Both the position numbers and the translations under genes were made by a program. The notes beneath the pieces were generated by a model that was not told the DNA's origin, made no database searches, and saw only the letters and a program-made list of their open reading frames with translations. From Symbiodinium kawagutii (Eukaryota; Sar; Dinophyceae; Suessiales; Symbiodiniaceae), in contig VSDK01016770.1 of the NCBI GenBank assembly GCA_009767595.1, positions 262,021 to 326,020 of the forward strand: 64,000 nt of DNA, given 5' to 3'. Of the stretch, positions 23,702-32,304 are shown in pieces (the stretch's first letter is position 1; each line of letters opens with the position of its first letter).

Positions 23702-25627
23702 TCAGCCCTTGCCCACCCGTGACTTCAAGCAAGACTTCCATTGCACCAGCGTGATGGGGTGATACTCCAAAGGTGGCACATGGGGGAATGCAAGTTGGAA
23801 GAAGTCAACAATGGGCTGCCAATGATCATCATCGACGAATGCATGACGATCCCACCTTGCCTGCCACTCAGTAGCAAACTTCTCAAACATCTGATCTAAG
23901 CCTCCTACCAACGTGGTCTGCCGAAGCTCATCGCCAACACTAGGTATCGGATCCATTTCACTCAACCAAAGCATGTCACGGCAACCAACAAGTGGATGAA
24001 GAGCCTGGGACCGGGTGATGTTCACTACTGGGCAAGTAAGATCGAAATCGGGTTCATTGCCAAGATGGACAGCATGTTCATCAGAGTCAACTGCGACCAC
24101 TGTGGAGCTATGGCATTCCTCAAGCAGCTGCACTGGAGAAACCGCAGGTTTGGCAAAATCTCTGAAGATTCTGTTGGGATCAGATTGTCGATTTGCTTTG
24201 GCAACTGACTGCAAGTTATGAATCAGTGCTCCCTCCAAGGCTTCGACTTCTCTCTGCATAGTCACAGACATCATACCCACTTCAGCGGCTGTGGGCAATT
24301 GGTCACCGATGGTCAACGGTGAGCCAGGCATCTTATGTGGAAGACTACGCCACCACTGTGGGAAACCTCCCGGAAATCCTGCTGCAGCACGAATCGCTCT
24401 CCACTCGCGCTGAGCATGGACACGTTTGGCTTCACTCCAACTGGATTTAGCAAAATGCCGTTCCAAACTAACAATCCTGCGGAGCTGAGTAAACCACTTT
24501 AAATGAACAGCAGATTGACCATGAAATTGGGGTTTGACCTCTCCATGTCGACTTGCTTTCAGTGGCTTCGATGATGGTATCTGACGGGTGGCTTCAACAG
24601 TGCAGCTACGACCTCGCTGGCATGCGAGGAGGTGTTTGCGCTTCCTCAGCAGCACTGTGTTCATTCGGGTTTCAAACTCAGCAGCAATGGACTTCATCTG
24701 CTCATCAGGCGCAAGTGTCCCATCAACCTGGAAGTTGCCCGCAGAAAGTTCAATCTCCATGGTCTCCCAAGGGAATGGTTTGGGACGACGCCACACTTGG
24801 ATAGGCTCCACATCAAAGAAGGGTCGGAAATGTGCTTGCACAATAGCATGATCCGGGACTATTCCTTCTAAAACTTCAATACCATCCAAAAAGGGCACCA
24901 GTTCCGGTGAAATCCAGAGGAAGTCTAAAGTGCTGGCACCTTTGCTAGTCGGCTCGACCGGAGTACCATCCACCGCTTCACGATGCAACTGGACTTCCTT
25001 CCAACCAAGCTGAGCCCACACATGTGGTTGTGGGAGAACACCATCTACTTGGTTAAAGTCACCCATGATGAATCGGAAACCCTTCATCTCATACACCAGC
25101 TTCTTTGTAGCTGACCGCAGGATGTCATCACTTCGTTGCCTGACCTCAGCACTATATGCATTTTGTGCGAAGCCATAAAAAACGGAACCATGCACCCATT
25201 GTGACCCACACCGGAACGTGTTGATGGCCAGACGGTTGGTGGCCAAAATGGAGTGGTCATCCTCAAATTCAAGGCGTCTGCTTGGCACATTGGCAACAAA
25301 ACCGACACCAGTCTGTTTTCCCCCAACAGCAGTGATAGCTTGCGACCTATACGGGACCGGGTGTCCTGCATGGTAGCTAAACCCCGTGCGCAGATGTTTC
25401 AACTCCCTTCGAAATCGACCTATCCCTGTATTCGTCAAGTGAGATTCGGAGATGCCCCAAATTGCACTGGCTCTTTGGGGAAGCTCTCCAAACACAAACC
25501 CTTTGCGCAATACCCCAGTGGGATTTATCGATCCAAGAGTCAGACCTTCCTGTGTGGATGAAGGGCCTGGGTTGGTAGCTTCACCTACGCGAATTATAAA
25601 TGCACAGAGAAGCAGGATGCTCCTCAA
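23702..25627 (-). CDS. LINE AP-type endonuclease, NPGP motif at N-terminus
   Basis: 641 residues counted from a TTG; there is no ATG in this frame until residue about 181, inside the catalytic domain. The frame continues upstream, in phase, to the TGA that ends the ORF1-like frame (25676-25678). Residues 4-22, ILLLCAFIIRVGEATNPGP, form a hydrophobic run plus NPGP, placed like the 2A-type N-terminus of some trypanosome LINEs. Endonuclease/exonuclease/phosphatase motifs follow: SINPTG (about 33-38), ISESHL (about 59-64), GVGFV (about 107-111), MGDFNQ (about 188-193), TLDFLW (about 233-238) and the VPDHAIV catalytic Asp-His (about 257-263). Role: nicks target DNA to prime reverse transcription. 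The frame stops at 23702, right where the reverse transcriptase frame opens, so a frameshift lesion or recoding site is implied. Confidence 0.9.
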   Translation of the reverse strand: MRSILLLCAFIIRVGEATNPGPSSTQEGLTLGSINPTGVLRKGFVFGELPQRASAIWGISESHLTNTGIGRFRRELKHLRTGFSYHAGHPVPYRSQAITAVGGKQTGVGFVANVPSRRLEFEDDHSILATNRLAINTFRCGSQWVHGSVFYGFAQNAYSAEVRQRSDDILRSATKKLVYEMKGFRFIMGDFNQVDGVLPQPHVWAQLGWKEVQLHREAVDGTPVEPTSKGASTLDFLWISPELVPFLDGIEVLEGIVPDHAIVQAHFRPFFDVEPIQVWRRPKPFPWETMEIELSAGNFQVDGTLAPDEQMKSIAAEFETRMNTVLLRKRKHLLACQRGRSCTVEATRQIPSSKPLKASRHGEVKPQFHGQSAVHLKWFTQLRRIVSLERHFAKSSWSEAKRVHAQREWRAIRAAAGFPGGFPQWWRSLPHKMPGSPLTIGDQLPTAAEVGMMSVTMQREVEALEGALIHNLQSVAKANRQSDPNRIFRDFAKPAVSPVQLLEECHSSTVVAVDSDEHAVHLGNEPDFDLTCPVVNITRSQALHPLVGCRDMLWLSEMDPIPSVGDELRQTTLVGGLDQMFEKFATEWQARWDRHAFVDDDHWQPIVDFFQLAFPHVPPLEYHPITLVQWKSCLKSRVGKG

Positions 25628-25675
25628 AAGGATTGGGATCCGACATGCATAAGGCCGGATCCTTGGGGTGGCCTG

Positions 25676-28204
25676 TCACTCATGCGATAACTTGGCACGT
25701 TTTTCAATTCCCAACATCAGCTCTTCAATTCGCTTCATCTGCTTATCCAGTTGAGATTCAATGGTCGTTTGCATGCTCTGTTGCTGAGCCTGGACTGTCT
25801 GGATCTGACCTGACATATGAACATGCTGCTGCTGTTGCTGCTGGTGATTGCTGGCGACTGTACCAGCAAGCTGCTGGAAATTGCTTTGGAGTGACTGGAC
25901 CTGCTGCTCCAAGTTGTTGACACGCAAATTGGCTGCTTCATCAGCCATCATGGTGTCACTGCTGCCCGACGTGCTCTGTTCCTGGATGCTATCCATGACC
26001 TTCTTAGTGACATTGGCTTCAATCACTGCAAGTTGCGTGGGACCCACCGACGGTGAGTACTGCTTCCATGGATCATGCTGCAACCAGGGGTCATGATTGG
26101 AATTGCTCTGCTCTCTCTTGGCATCAGGCGGCACCTTGGCTTGGTTTTGCGATAGATGCTGCAAAGTTCGCTCAGAGGCAACTGGCATGGATGCTGGGGT
26201 CGAGGACGTTGGGCGACGCACTTCATGCTCACTAATCAAAATGTCTCCTTGGTCTGTGGTGTAGAGCCAATGGGATGGTTGATGTGTGGCTTGAGCAACC
26301 CAAATGACTCCTTGCTTGTTTGGGGCTTGACCCAACACTTGAATAGGACGTGCATTCCACCCCCACTCATCGAAGACAGCTTGAAGGTTCTTTTTGGTTG
26401 TACCAAAAGGTACTGAGCACACCCGATACTGCTTGGTCGTAGTGGAGTCCAAGTACGTTGATTCTGGCTTCAGTTTGCCATGCACATTCTCAACGTGCTG
26501 CAAGGCTGTGCGCAATCCAAATCTGTCACCGGTGCGCGCAATCCAGGTGGGTGTCTCAATTGTCTGCTGCATGCTGATAAGATCAGAAAACCCATGCTTG
26601 GGCATCCAAATCACTCTGTAACCATCATGGGGCTGTCTGCCGCTTTCACTGCGTGGTTCATAAAAGACCCCTCCCTTGGCATTGTTGGAGAGAATCGTAT
26701 TGCCCATAGATTCCAACACTCGCAGATTCACTGAAAACAGTTCCGATTGTTCAGGTCGTGACTTCTGGAATTTCTTGGTGAGGTACTGTCTATCAAACAC
26801 ATCAAGAACTCCCTCTTTGTTGGCATGTTGGAATTCAGGGAGTGCCATCAACGCACGCACTGGGCTCTTGACAAAGGCTTGCCAATCATGCTGAAACTGG
26901 TCCCTGTGAATCATGGCCCGAATGACCATCGTCTGAACCTGAGCTACTTTGACCATTTCCTTTGGCATGGTACGTGCAACATCCATGTGTCCCAGCTGGA
27001 ACATCGCACCTTCGATGATCATAGGCTCTCGTGTCTCAGCACAGATTGCCGGGAACTTGACCTTCTGGTGTTTGTCCGGCAATTTTGGGTCATATAGGTC
27101 TAGCACAATGAGGGCAATCCCTTCACGACAGATCTTGTCCTGCAACTTGAAAAAAGGCTCTGCTTCATGGATGTTTGCTAAAACTACGCCTCGCTGGCGT
27201 TGCTGCACCTGATGCAGGCTAATCTGGGAAAGAGGAATTCCATCACTTTGCTGAAACAATCCATCTGGAATTGCAACTTGAGAAGACTTCAGTGTCACAC
27301 TGGGTCGTGCATGAGGCTTATTCTGCCTTTTGTTGGCCTTCTTTCCTACAGGCTGGGACATGGCAGCACGTTTATCGATCTGGGCTTGAAGCTCATCCGA
27401 CATCACAATTTGGTATGGAGGTGTCAGGGCGGAAGCTCTGGACTTCAGGTCCCTCCAAGGATGAGGAGCTGCCATGACTTGTGCTATGGTCGCTGGTCCT
27501 AAAGACTGGGTCAAATGTTGGACAACTGACCCAACTCGCTCATTGGCAACACCATGCTGCAACAACATCTCTCGCAACTGGTTTGTCCCATCGGCTGGCA
27601 TTCCTCCAAGGATCAGTCCCTGGACAACATGGTCAGTTTGACCCTGGTTCCTCAACTGCTGCGCAAACATGACACGCCATTGAAAGGCTTCCTCTGAATT
27701 CATGATTCCCTCATGTGTGTTGGACTGTCCCATAATCCAGGCCATCGCTTGGAACCCGCAATCGGCAGGGAACATGGACCTCATGACTGAACCAGCTGTG
27801 GCTGCTCTGCATTGGATCTGGTGGTCTTCTCCGAACGATCTACATAGCATTTGCTTGACGAAATTCTCATCGAAATGAGTTGTGGTGACTTGAACAACTT
27901 CTTCAGTCACTTCAACTCGGATTGGAAACCAATGGTAATTGTACCAACATACTGTACTCACCACAAAGGTCTGCTTGGTTTGGTTGGCAACACTGGAAGC
28001 AGCAACTATCCATCGACCAAAAATCAACGGGTCGTTGTGAGATCCCAGGATCATAGGTGCAGTAGTGGTCACATTGCCATGGTTGGAAAGCATATGCATA
28101 TACCAAGTCATCTCATCATCCGCAACCCAACCTTGCTGGTTCCACAGGGCATCCAAACGTGTCATTCCATGGACATTTGGTTGCGAACCGGGCACACCCC
28201 TCAT
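25676..28204 (-). CDS. LINE ORF1-like protein: protease-like, RRM-like, coiled coil
   Basis: 842 residues from an ATG at 28204 that overlaps the end of the methyltransferase frame by 89 nt. Residues 90-150 contain YHWFPIRV (His91-Trp92) and FPADCGFQAMAW (Asp148-Cys149-Gly150), the spacing and context expected of a Ulp1-like (C48) cysteine protease fold. A basic stretch lies at about 285-300 (GKKANKRQNKPHAR). Residues about 590-650 (YRVCSVPFGTTKKNLQAVF) resemble an RRM. Residues about 755-840 form a Gln-rich coiled coil, as in ORF1 proteins of other LINEs that trimerise and bind element RNA. It ends at a single TGA followed by C; the next frame is in the same phase with no start codon, so read-through or a point mutation is implied. 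The functional assignments rest on motifs only. Confidence 0.75.
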   Translation of the reverse strand: MRGVPGSQPNVHGMTRLDALWNQQGWVADDEMTWYMHMLSNHGNVTTTAPMILGSHNDPLIFGRWIVAASSVANQTKQTFVVSTVCWYNYHWFPIRVEVTEEVVQVTTTHFDENFVKQMLCRSFGEDHQIQCRAATAGSVMRSMFPADCGFQAMAWIMGQSNTHEGIMNSEEAFQWRVMFAQQLRNQGQTDHVVQGLILGGMPADGTNQLREMLLQHGVANERVGSVVQHLTQSLGPATIAQVMAAPHPWRDLKSRASALTPPYQIVMSDELQAQIDKRAAMSQPVGKKANKRQNKPHARPSVTLKSSQVAIPDGLFQQSDGIPLSQISLHQVQQRQRGVVLANIHEAEPFFKLQDKICREGIALIVLDLYDPKLPDKHQKVKFPAICAETREPMIIEGAMFQLGHMDVARTMPKEMVKVAQVQTMVIRAMIHRDQFQHDWQAFVKSPVRALMALPEFQHANKEGVLDVFDRQYLTKKFQKSRPEQSELFSVNLRVLESMGNTILSNNAKGGVFYEPRSESGRQPHDGYRVIWMPKHGFSDLISMQQTIETPTWIARTGDRFGLRTALQHVENVHGKLKPESTYLDSTTTKQYRVCSVPFGTTKKNLQAVFDEWGWNARPIQVLGQAPNKQGVIWVAQATHQPSHWLYTTDQGDILISEHEVRRPTSSTPASMPVASERTLQHLSQNQAKVPPDAKREQSNSNHDPWLQHDPWKQYSPSVGPTQLAVIEANVTKKVMDSIQEQSTSGSSDTMMADEAANLRVNNLEQQVQSLQSNFQQLAGTVASNHQQQQQQHVHMSGQIQTVQAQQQSMQTTIESQLDKQMKRIEELMLGIEKRAKLSHE

Positions 28205-30533
28205 GGAGCGTCTCGCTCACTTCACGGAGGAGAATGATTTGCTTTTCACTTACTCTTTGAGACAAATCCAAAAAGGCACCGACGGCATCAGTGGGTTTGA
28301 ACTTTCCTGAGGTCTTGGTGATTTTCTCTTCAGCGTAAGCCACCATGCCTACCGTGGTATCAGCCGGTACCTGAAGTGAAGTCAACGGGCAACCCGCATG
28401 ACCAATCCAGATCTGTACTGTGCTTGCACTCTCCCACGGACAGGTTGGTGGGATATCATCTTGATCCTGTGGCGGGGACTGCAGATCATCTTGGTCAAAC
28501 GGTGGGAAATCATCTGCAGGCATCAGAGCGTTTTCGCCCAATTCACTTCTTGCATCCTGATCTGGTGTCTCATCCATCATCGGGGCCATGACTGCATCAT
28601 CCATTGGTTTGCCTTCTGGTTCCGTCATGATGGTGTGATGATCTTGAACGAATGAAGAATGATGACTCATTGGAGAGTCAGCTGGTGATGTTGCTGGTTC
28701 GATAGGATCTGGCGATCCTGGTGCTTCAACAACCTCGGTATTCCTAGGTACTTCTTCTGGTGGGGCTTGGAACGGACATGCAAACATGGAAACCCCACCA
28801 TTGGTCGCATATGTGGGCAGGGTGCTGACATGTGCATTCTGATGGCTTGCATGGGTCTCTCTTACGGCTTCTGTCATGGTCTGTGATTCTGCAGGGATTT
28901 CGCTGGCAGCATCACGCATGGAGTCCTGTTCATGTGCATGATCAGATGATGATGAGCGAATGATGGGTGGATCTACACGTTCACATTCTTTCTGAATCAA
29001 CTGTGTCAACGGCTCTTCAGTTTCATGGGATGGTTCCTGTGTGGTCATGGCAGCAATTGGAACTGTCTCCGGTGCAAGGAGCTTGCGAAGTTCAACTACA
29101 AAAGCCTCCATGTATGGTGTGTTTGTCATCTTCCATAACTTGTCTCTGGCTGCGAGTACATCCCTGGTAATCACATGCAATGCTTCTTGTGGGGTGATGG
29201 CGGTCATTTCAAAGCCTTGGACACTTGCTTGCTGAAATGCGTTTCCCAAGACCCAAGCAGCCTGCAATGGTGAGGCCAACTGTCCCACACCTGCCAATTC
29301 CAACTTGAGGGTATATTCATCCTGATCTGCCACATAATCCGGTCTCAACGCATTCCACAGTGCAACCTCTCTTGGGTGAGGAAACCGCATTTGGTGGTAC
29401 ACGGTACTGCCAACTTCAACACTGTGTCCCATCGGGACGACAACACCATACAATCCTCTGGAATCAATTCTGGATGGATTGAATCCACTGGATCGACACA
29501 AACAGTGGCATCCTGACAGCTGAGTCCCCCAACTGTGAGTGGCGGTGGGGGCAGGCTTCATGTAGTCGATCACATATTTAGGCAGGCCACCTGGTTGCGA
29601 ATCAAAGATGCGCAGTTCATAACCGTCCAGCAACAACTGTTTGATCTCATCTTCAGGAAAAGCAGGGATGCTCGACATGACATTAAGCAATGCAGGTCTG
29701 AACGAAAGGATGGGCAAACTGGGAATGGTCTCTACCATGAAATCAGGATGAGCAAGGGTTGCCCACCAACGTGTGCGAGTGCTCGGCCACAACGTATGCA
29801 GATTAAGCACATTCTGTGCTAGCTTGTAGCCAGCTTTCCTAGCAAAATTCTTCAACATGTCTTGTGCCCATGGTGATGTCATGACTTCCTGAGTGCATTC
29901 AAGAATTATCAACGGTGCCCTCGTCAAAAAAGCCAACCGTAAGGTACCCCAAAAGGAAGAACTTCGGGGGTCAGCTTCTTCTCTTCTGTCTCCTAGTTTG
30001 GAAAACGGCTGGCATGACACACCTGCTCCAATGGTGGTGGATCCACCAGTGACATCAAACACTTCCGCAATTGTTTGCAACTGCGATACATCTGACTGAA
30101 TGACAGGGGCCTTGGAATGAGACCTCAACCACGCAGCGAATCGTTCATTGTTCTCCACATAGGCCACTGTCTGAGCTCCAGCAGCCCGGAACCCTTCACC
30201 CATGGCACCTAGACCAGCACATGCCTCAACCACTTGAAGCACTTTGTCTCGATGCAAACTGGTATGTTCAAGGACTCTTGTGTTGGGTCCTTTGGTCACT
30301 GCATGCCATTTCGATTTCACTTGAATGTTGCCTTCCAAAACTGTGAACATAGTCGTGGTGGGATGCAATGGAATGTCCATCTCAAACATCCTTCGATTGA
30401 TCGCTGTCCTGCACACATGTCGTCCTGGGTGAAAGAGAACCAATTCAGCCAGAAAGGTACCTTCGTGAATCCCAACCTGATCAGGAAAAACTGGTTCCAA
30501 CTCAAAAGGCAGCGAATCATCCATGGCGGTCAT
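28116..30533 (-). CDS. cytosine-C5 DNA methyltransferase inside the LINE
   Basis: 805 residues from ATG at 30533; an in-frame TGA four codons upstream supports this start. Methyltransferase motifs are all present in order: I EACAGLGAMGEGF (about 103-115), IV GVSCQPFS with the catalytic Cys (about 171-178), VI ILECTQEV (about 210-217), VIII TRTRWW (about 252-257), IX-like RFPHPREVALWNAL (about 383-396) and X-like GQLASPLQAAWVLGNAF. Motif IV has Ser-Cys in place of Pro-Cys, and motif VI has Glu-Cys in place of Glu-Asn. The region between VIII and IX would hold target recognition. A long acidic, Pro/Thr/Ser-rich linker follows (about 510-690). Residues about 700-775 (VQIWIGHAGCPLTSLQVPAD) look ubiquitin-like. 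No chromatin-reader domains are seen. It probably methylates cytosine in the element or host DNA, which is inference from the family. The last about 25 residues are out of phase with the next frame. Confidence 0.9.
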   Translation of the reverse strand: MTAMDDSLPFELEPVFPDQVGIHEGTFLAELVLFHPGRHVCRTAINRRMFEMDIPLHPTTTMFTVLEGNIQVKSKWHAVTKGPNTRVLEHTSLHRDKVLQVVEACAGLGAMGEGFRAAGAQTVAYVENNERFAAWLRSHSKAPVIQSDVSQLQTIAEVFDVTGGSTTIGAGVSCQPFSKLGDRREEADPRSSSFWGTLRLAFLTRAPLIILECTQEVMTSPWAQDMLKNFARKAGYKLAQNVLNLHTLWPSTRTRWWATLAHPDFMVETIPSLPILSFRPALLNVMSSIPAFPEDEIKQLLLDGYELRIFDSQPGGLPKYVIDYMKPAPTATHSWGTQLSGCHCLCRSSGFNPSRIDSRGLYGVVVPMGHSVEVGSTVYHQMRFPHPREVALWNALRPDYVADQDEYTLKLELAGVGQLASPLQAAWVLGNAFQQASVQGFEMTAITPQEALHVITRDVLAARDKLWKMTNTPYMEAFVVELRKLLAPETVPIAAMTTQEPSHETEEPLTQLIQKECERVDPPIIRSSSSDHAHEQDSMRDAASEIPAESQTMTEAVRETHASHQNAHVSTLPTYATNGGVSMFACPFQAPPEEVPRNTEVVEAPGSPDPIEPATSPADSPMSHHSSFVQDHHTIMTEPEGKPMDDAVMAPMMDETPDQDARSELGENALMPADDFPPFDQDDLQSPPQDQDDIPPTCPWESASTVQIWIGHAGCPLTSLQVPADTTVGMVAYAEEKITKTSGKFKPTDAVGAFLDLSQRVSEKQIILLREVSETLHEGCARFATKCPWNDTFGCPVEPARLGCG

Positions 30534-30591
30534 CCCCCCGAGTCAGCCCGGGCAGCTCTACCACAAGTACTGGCAGGTCTCGGGCCAGAGC
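30534..30591 (-). other. LINE 5' leader
   Basis: Only 58 nt separate the target duplication from the methyltransferase ATG. No spliced-leader remnant and no obvious internal promoter is visible. The leader is GC-rich (CCCGGGC at 30546-30552). Confidence 0.6.
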
Positions 30592-30605
30592 TAGTCAACC
30601 AACCA
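30592..30605. repeat. LINE target site duplication, 5' side copy
   Basis: TAGTCAACCAACCA, identical to 20653-20666. The sequence just outside (TAGGGAAAATAAAAAATGTTT at 30621 onward) recurs at 52022 onward, so the LINE landed beside another dispersed repeat. Confidence 0.85.
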
Positions 30606-31415
30606 ATGATGAATGATTACTAGGGAAAATAAAAAATGTTTGAAACCACTAACCAGGCTATAAACAACAAGTAACAGTGGTTCAATAACAGTGCTCAATC
30701 ATCTATGAATTTCTGGGTTCCTAGGAAACGGTAGATAATCAAATGACCATTCTGTCCACGGTAGTAGATTGATCATTCGTAGGCAACCCCCTGGTAGCGC
30801 CACTCCTTTTCATGGAGACCAGTGGATACCCTGGCTCTGAGCCACCAAATGGCTTGGCAAAGCTATAGAGTGAAGCCGAGTCTAGGCATGGCTGGGTACA
30901 GTACCTAATTACAGCTGTCGCTGGCTAAGATGAATGTCTCACATCTGCTTCATGGAGCGTATGTTGATAAACAAGGCGGGACAGTTGTAGCTTTGAGAGG
31001 CAGGGACACTTCCAGGATCTACATCGCCGGTAGGTCAAAAAGCCCATCCTGTTTCCACAGAAAAGTCCAAGTAGAGCAGAAAATGCAAAGGCTCATCCGA
31101 GAAAGAGGGTTCAAAATGAACCACGAAAGAATTTTAACCATTGGATTTTTTAGCATGGAAACGAAGAACAAACAATTTCGGCAACTCCTGATCTAAATTT
31201 GCCCTCCACTAGGCGAGCAATGTCTATTAAGGCTCTGCCACTGGGTTTTGTATCCTTGATTGATGGGGCACCGCGGACGATCTCCCTCTTCCAAGCCCAA
31301 TAAGCTGTAAGTATATGTTGTGGGTAGTGGTGAAATATCACCCAGGAGAGTAGATGAAGGTAGCCGACCCAGTTACCACCCCCTCTGAACCGTTTTTGCT
31401 TCCGCGCACGTTGAC
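30606..31415. other. no gene recognised
   Basis: Mixed sequence. A roughly 40-bp segment at 30620-30660 is similar to 52022-52062, which marks a dispersed repeat. No exon-like island is supported. Confidence 0.35.
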
Positions 31416-31636
31416 GTTCCACCAAGATGTTCACGTTCATGTCAAAGTTCCACCACCATGTCAAAGTTCCACCACCATGTCAAAGTTCCACCACCATGTT
31501 AACGTTCCACCACCATGTTAACGTTCCACCACCATGGTAACGTCCCACCACCATGGTAACGTCCCACCACCATGGTAACGTTCCACCACCATGGTAACGT
31601 TCCACCAAGATGTTAACATTCCACCACTATGTTCAC
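31416..31636 (+). repeat. 19-bp minisatellite
   Basis: Eleven full units of GTTCCACCACCATGTTAAC with variants (CAAA, GGTAAC or AAGATG), plus one 12-bp partial unit. The length 221 equals 11 x 19 + 12. Variant units are clustered, as expected from unequal exchange. Confidence 0.95.
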
Positions 31637-32252
31637 GTGGTATGCTTTTGTCTCCTGAATCCAAATCGCTCGAATCTCAAAGACAAAGCCAACATGCGAA
31701 CTGCGCCGCTATTCCCCTGCGTTTTAGCTTGAAAAAAAAATCCTGAAAAAAATGGAAAAACAAGTCCTCAGAAGTGCATTTTTTATCATTTTTTACTGTT
31801 ATTTGCAGTCAATTTGACACCTCGGCAGCAATTAAGGGGGTGGAAACCGGGTCGCGCGCCTAGATAAACATCCAAACAAGAATAATCAGCTTGCTCTTGG
31901 GATATTCATCAGGGGCCCCTGGGCCGCCATATGTGTACATACTGGAAAGGCATACGTACGTAAGTGTGCATCTATGACATGTACTCGCAGATATCCCATG
32001 GTTCATCCTGAAAACGGCGGCAAATGTTTTGCAGAAGCCATGGACCCACAACATTTTGCATTGGTGATCGACCTGGTGATCACAGCCTAAGTCGGGAAGC
32101 CCCCCTTCCTTCAAACCCTCGTGGATTCGTGGCCCACTTTGGGCCACCCAAATTGTTGCTTTCGACTTGTTGAAACATGCGTGTTAAATCGCTACAATGT
32201 GTTCCGTGCTGGAGCTGCTTCAAGTCAATCGCCTGGGACATGGTGAAAGGTT

Positions 32253-32300
32253 CATGATGGGAACCAGGGGTACAGGGTTTTTTTTGACCCATTGCCACAT
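32253..32300 (-). repeat. foldback family 1, truncated copy
   Basis: Reverse-complemented it reads ATGTGGCAATGGGTCAA then CCCTGTACCCCTGGTTCCC, matching the left half of copies at 37887 and 55563. It begins 5 bp from the proposed end of the exon at 32305. Confidence 0.6.
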
Positions 32301-32304
32301 GTTC

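Larger units (their letters stand above)
20667..30591 (-). mobile_element. full-length LINE with a captured DNA methyltransferase
   Basis: A non-LTR retrotransposon of 9,925 bp on the minus strand, flanked by a perfect 14-bp direct repeat. It has no LTRs. In element order: a 58-nt 5' leader, a DNA methyltransferase frame, an ORF1-like frame, an AP-endonuclease frame, and a reverse transcriptase/RNase H frame, then a 76-nt 3' region ending CCCGAAAAGTCCGAAAAG with no poly(A). Capture of C5 cytosine methyltransferases by retrotransposons has been reported for dinoflagellates and charophytes, with the idea that the element methylates its own new copies. Only three interruptions break an otherwise continuous polyprotein: a +1 shift within 28116-28217, an in-frame TGA at 25676-25678, and a +1 shift near 23702-23727. 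The exact target duplication implies recent insertion. Confidence 0.93.

Noticed and set aside
31416-31636. CRISPR-like array
   Set aside because: Units are contiguous 19-mers without spacers; it is a minisatellite in a eukaryotic genome.
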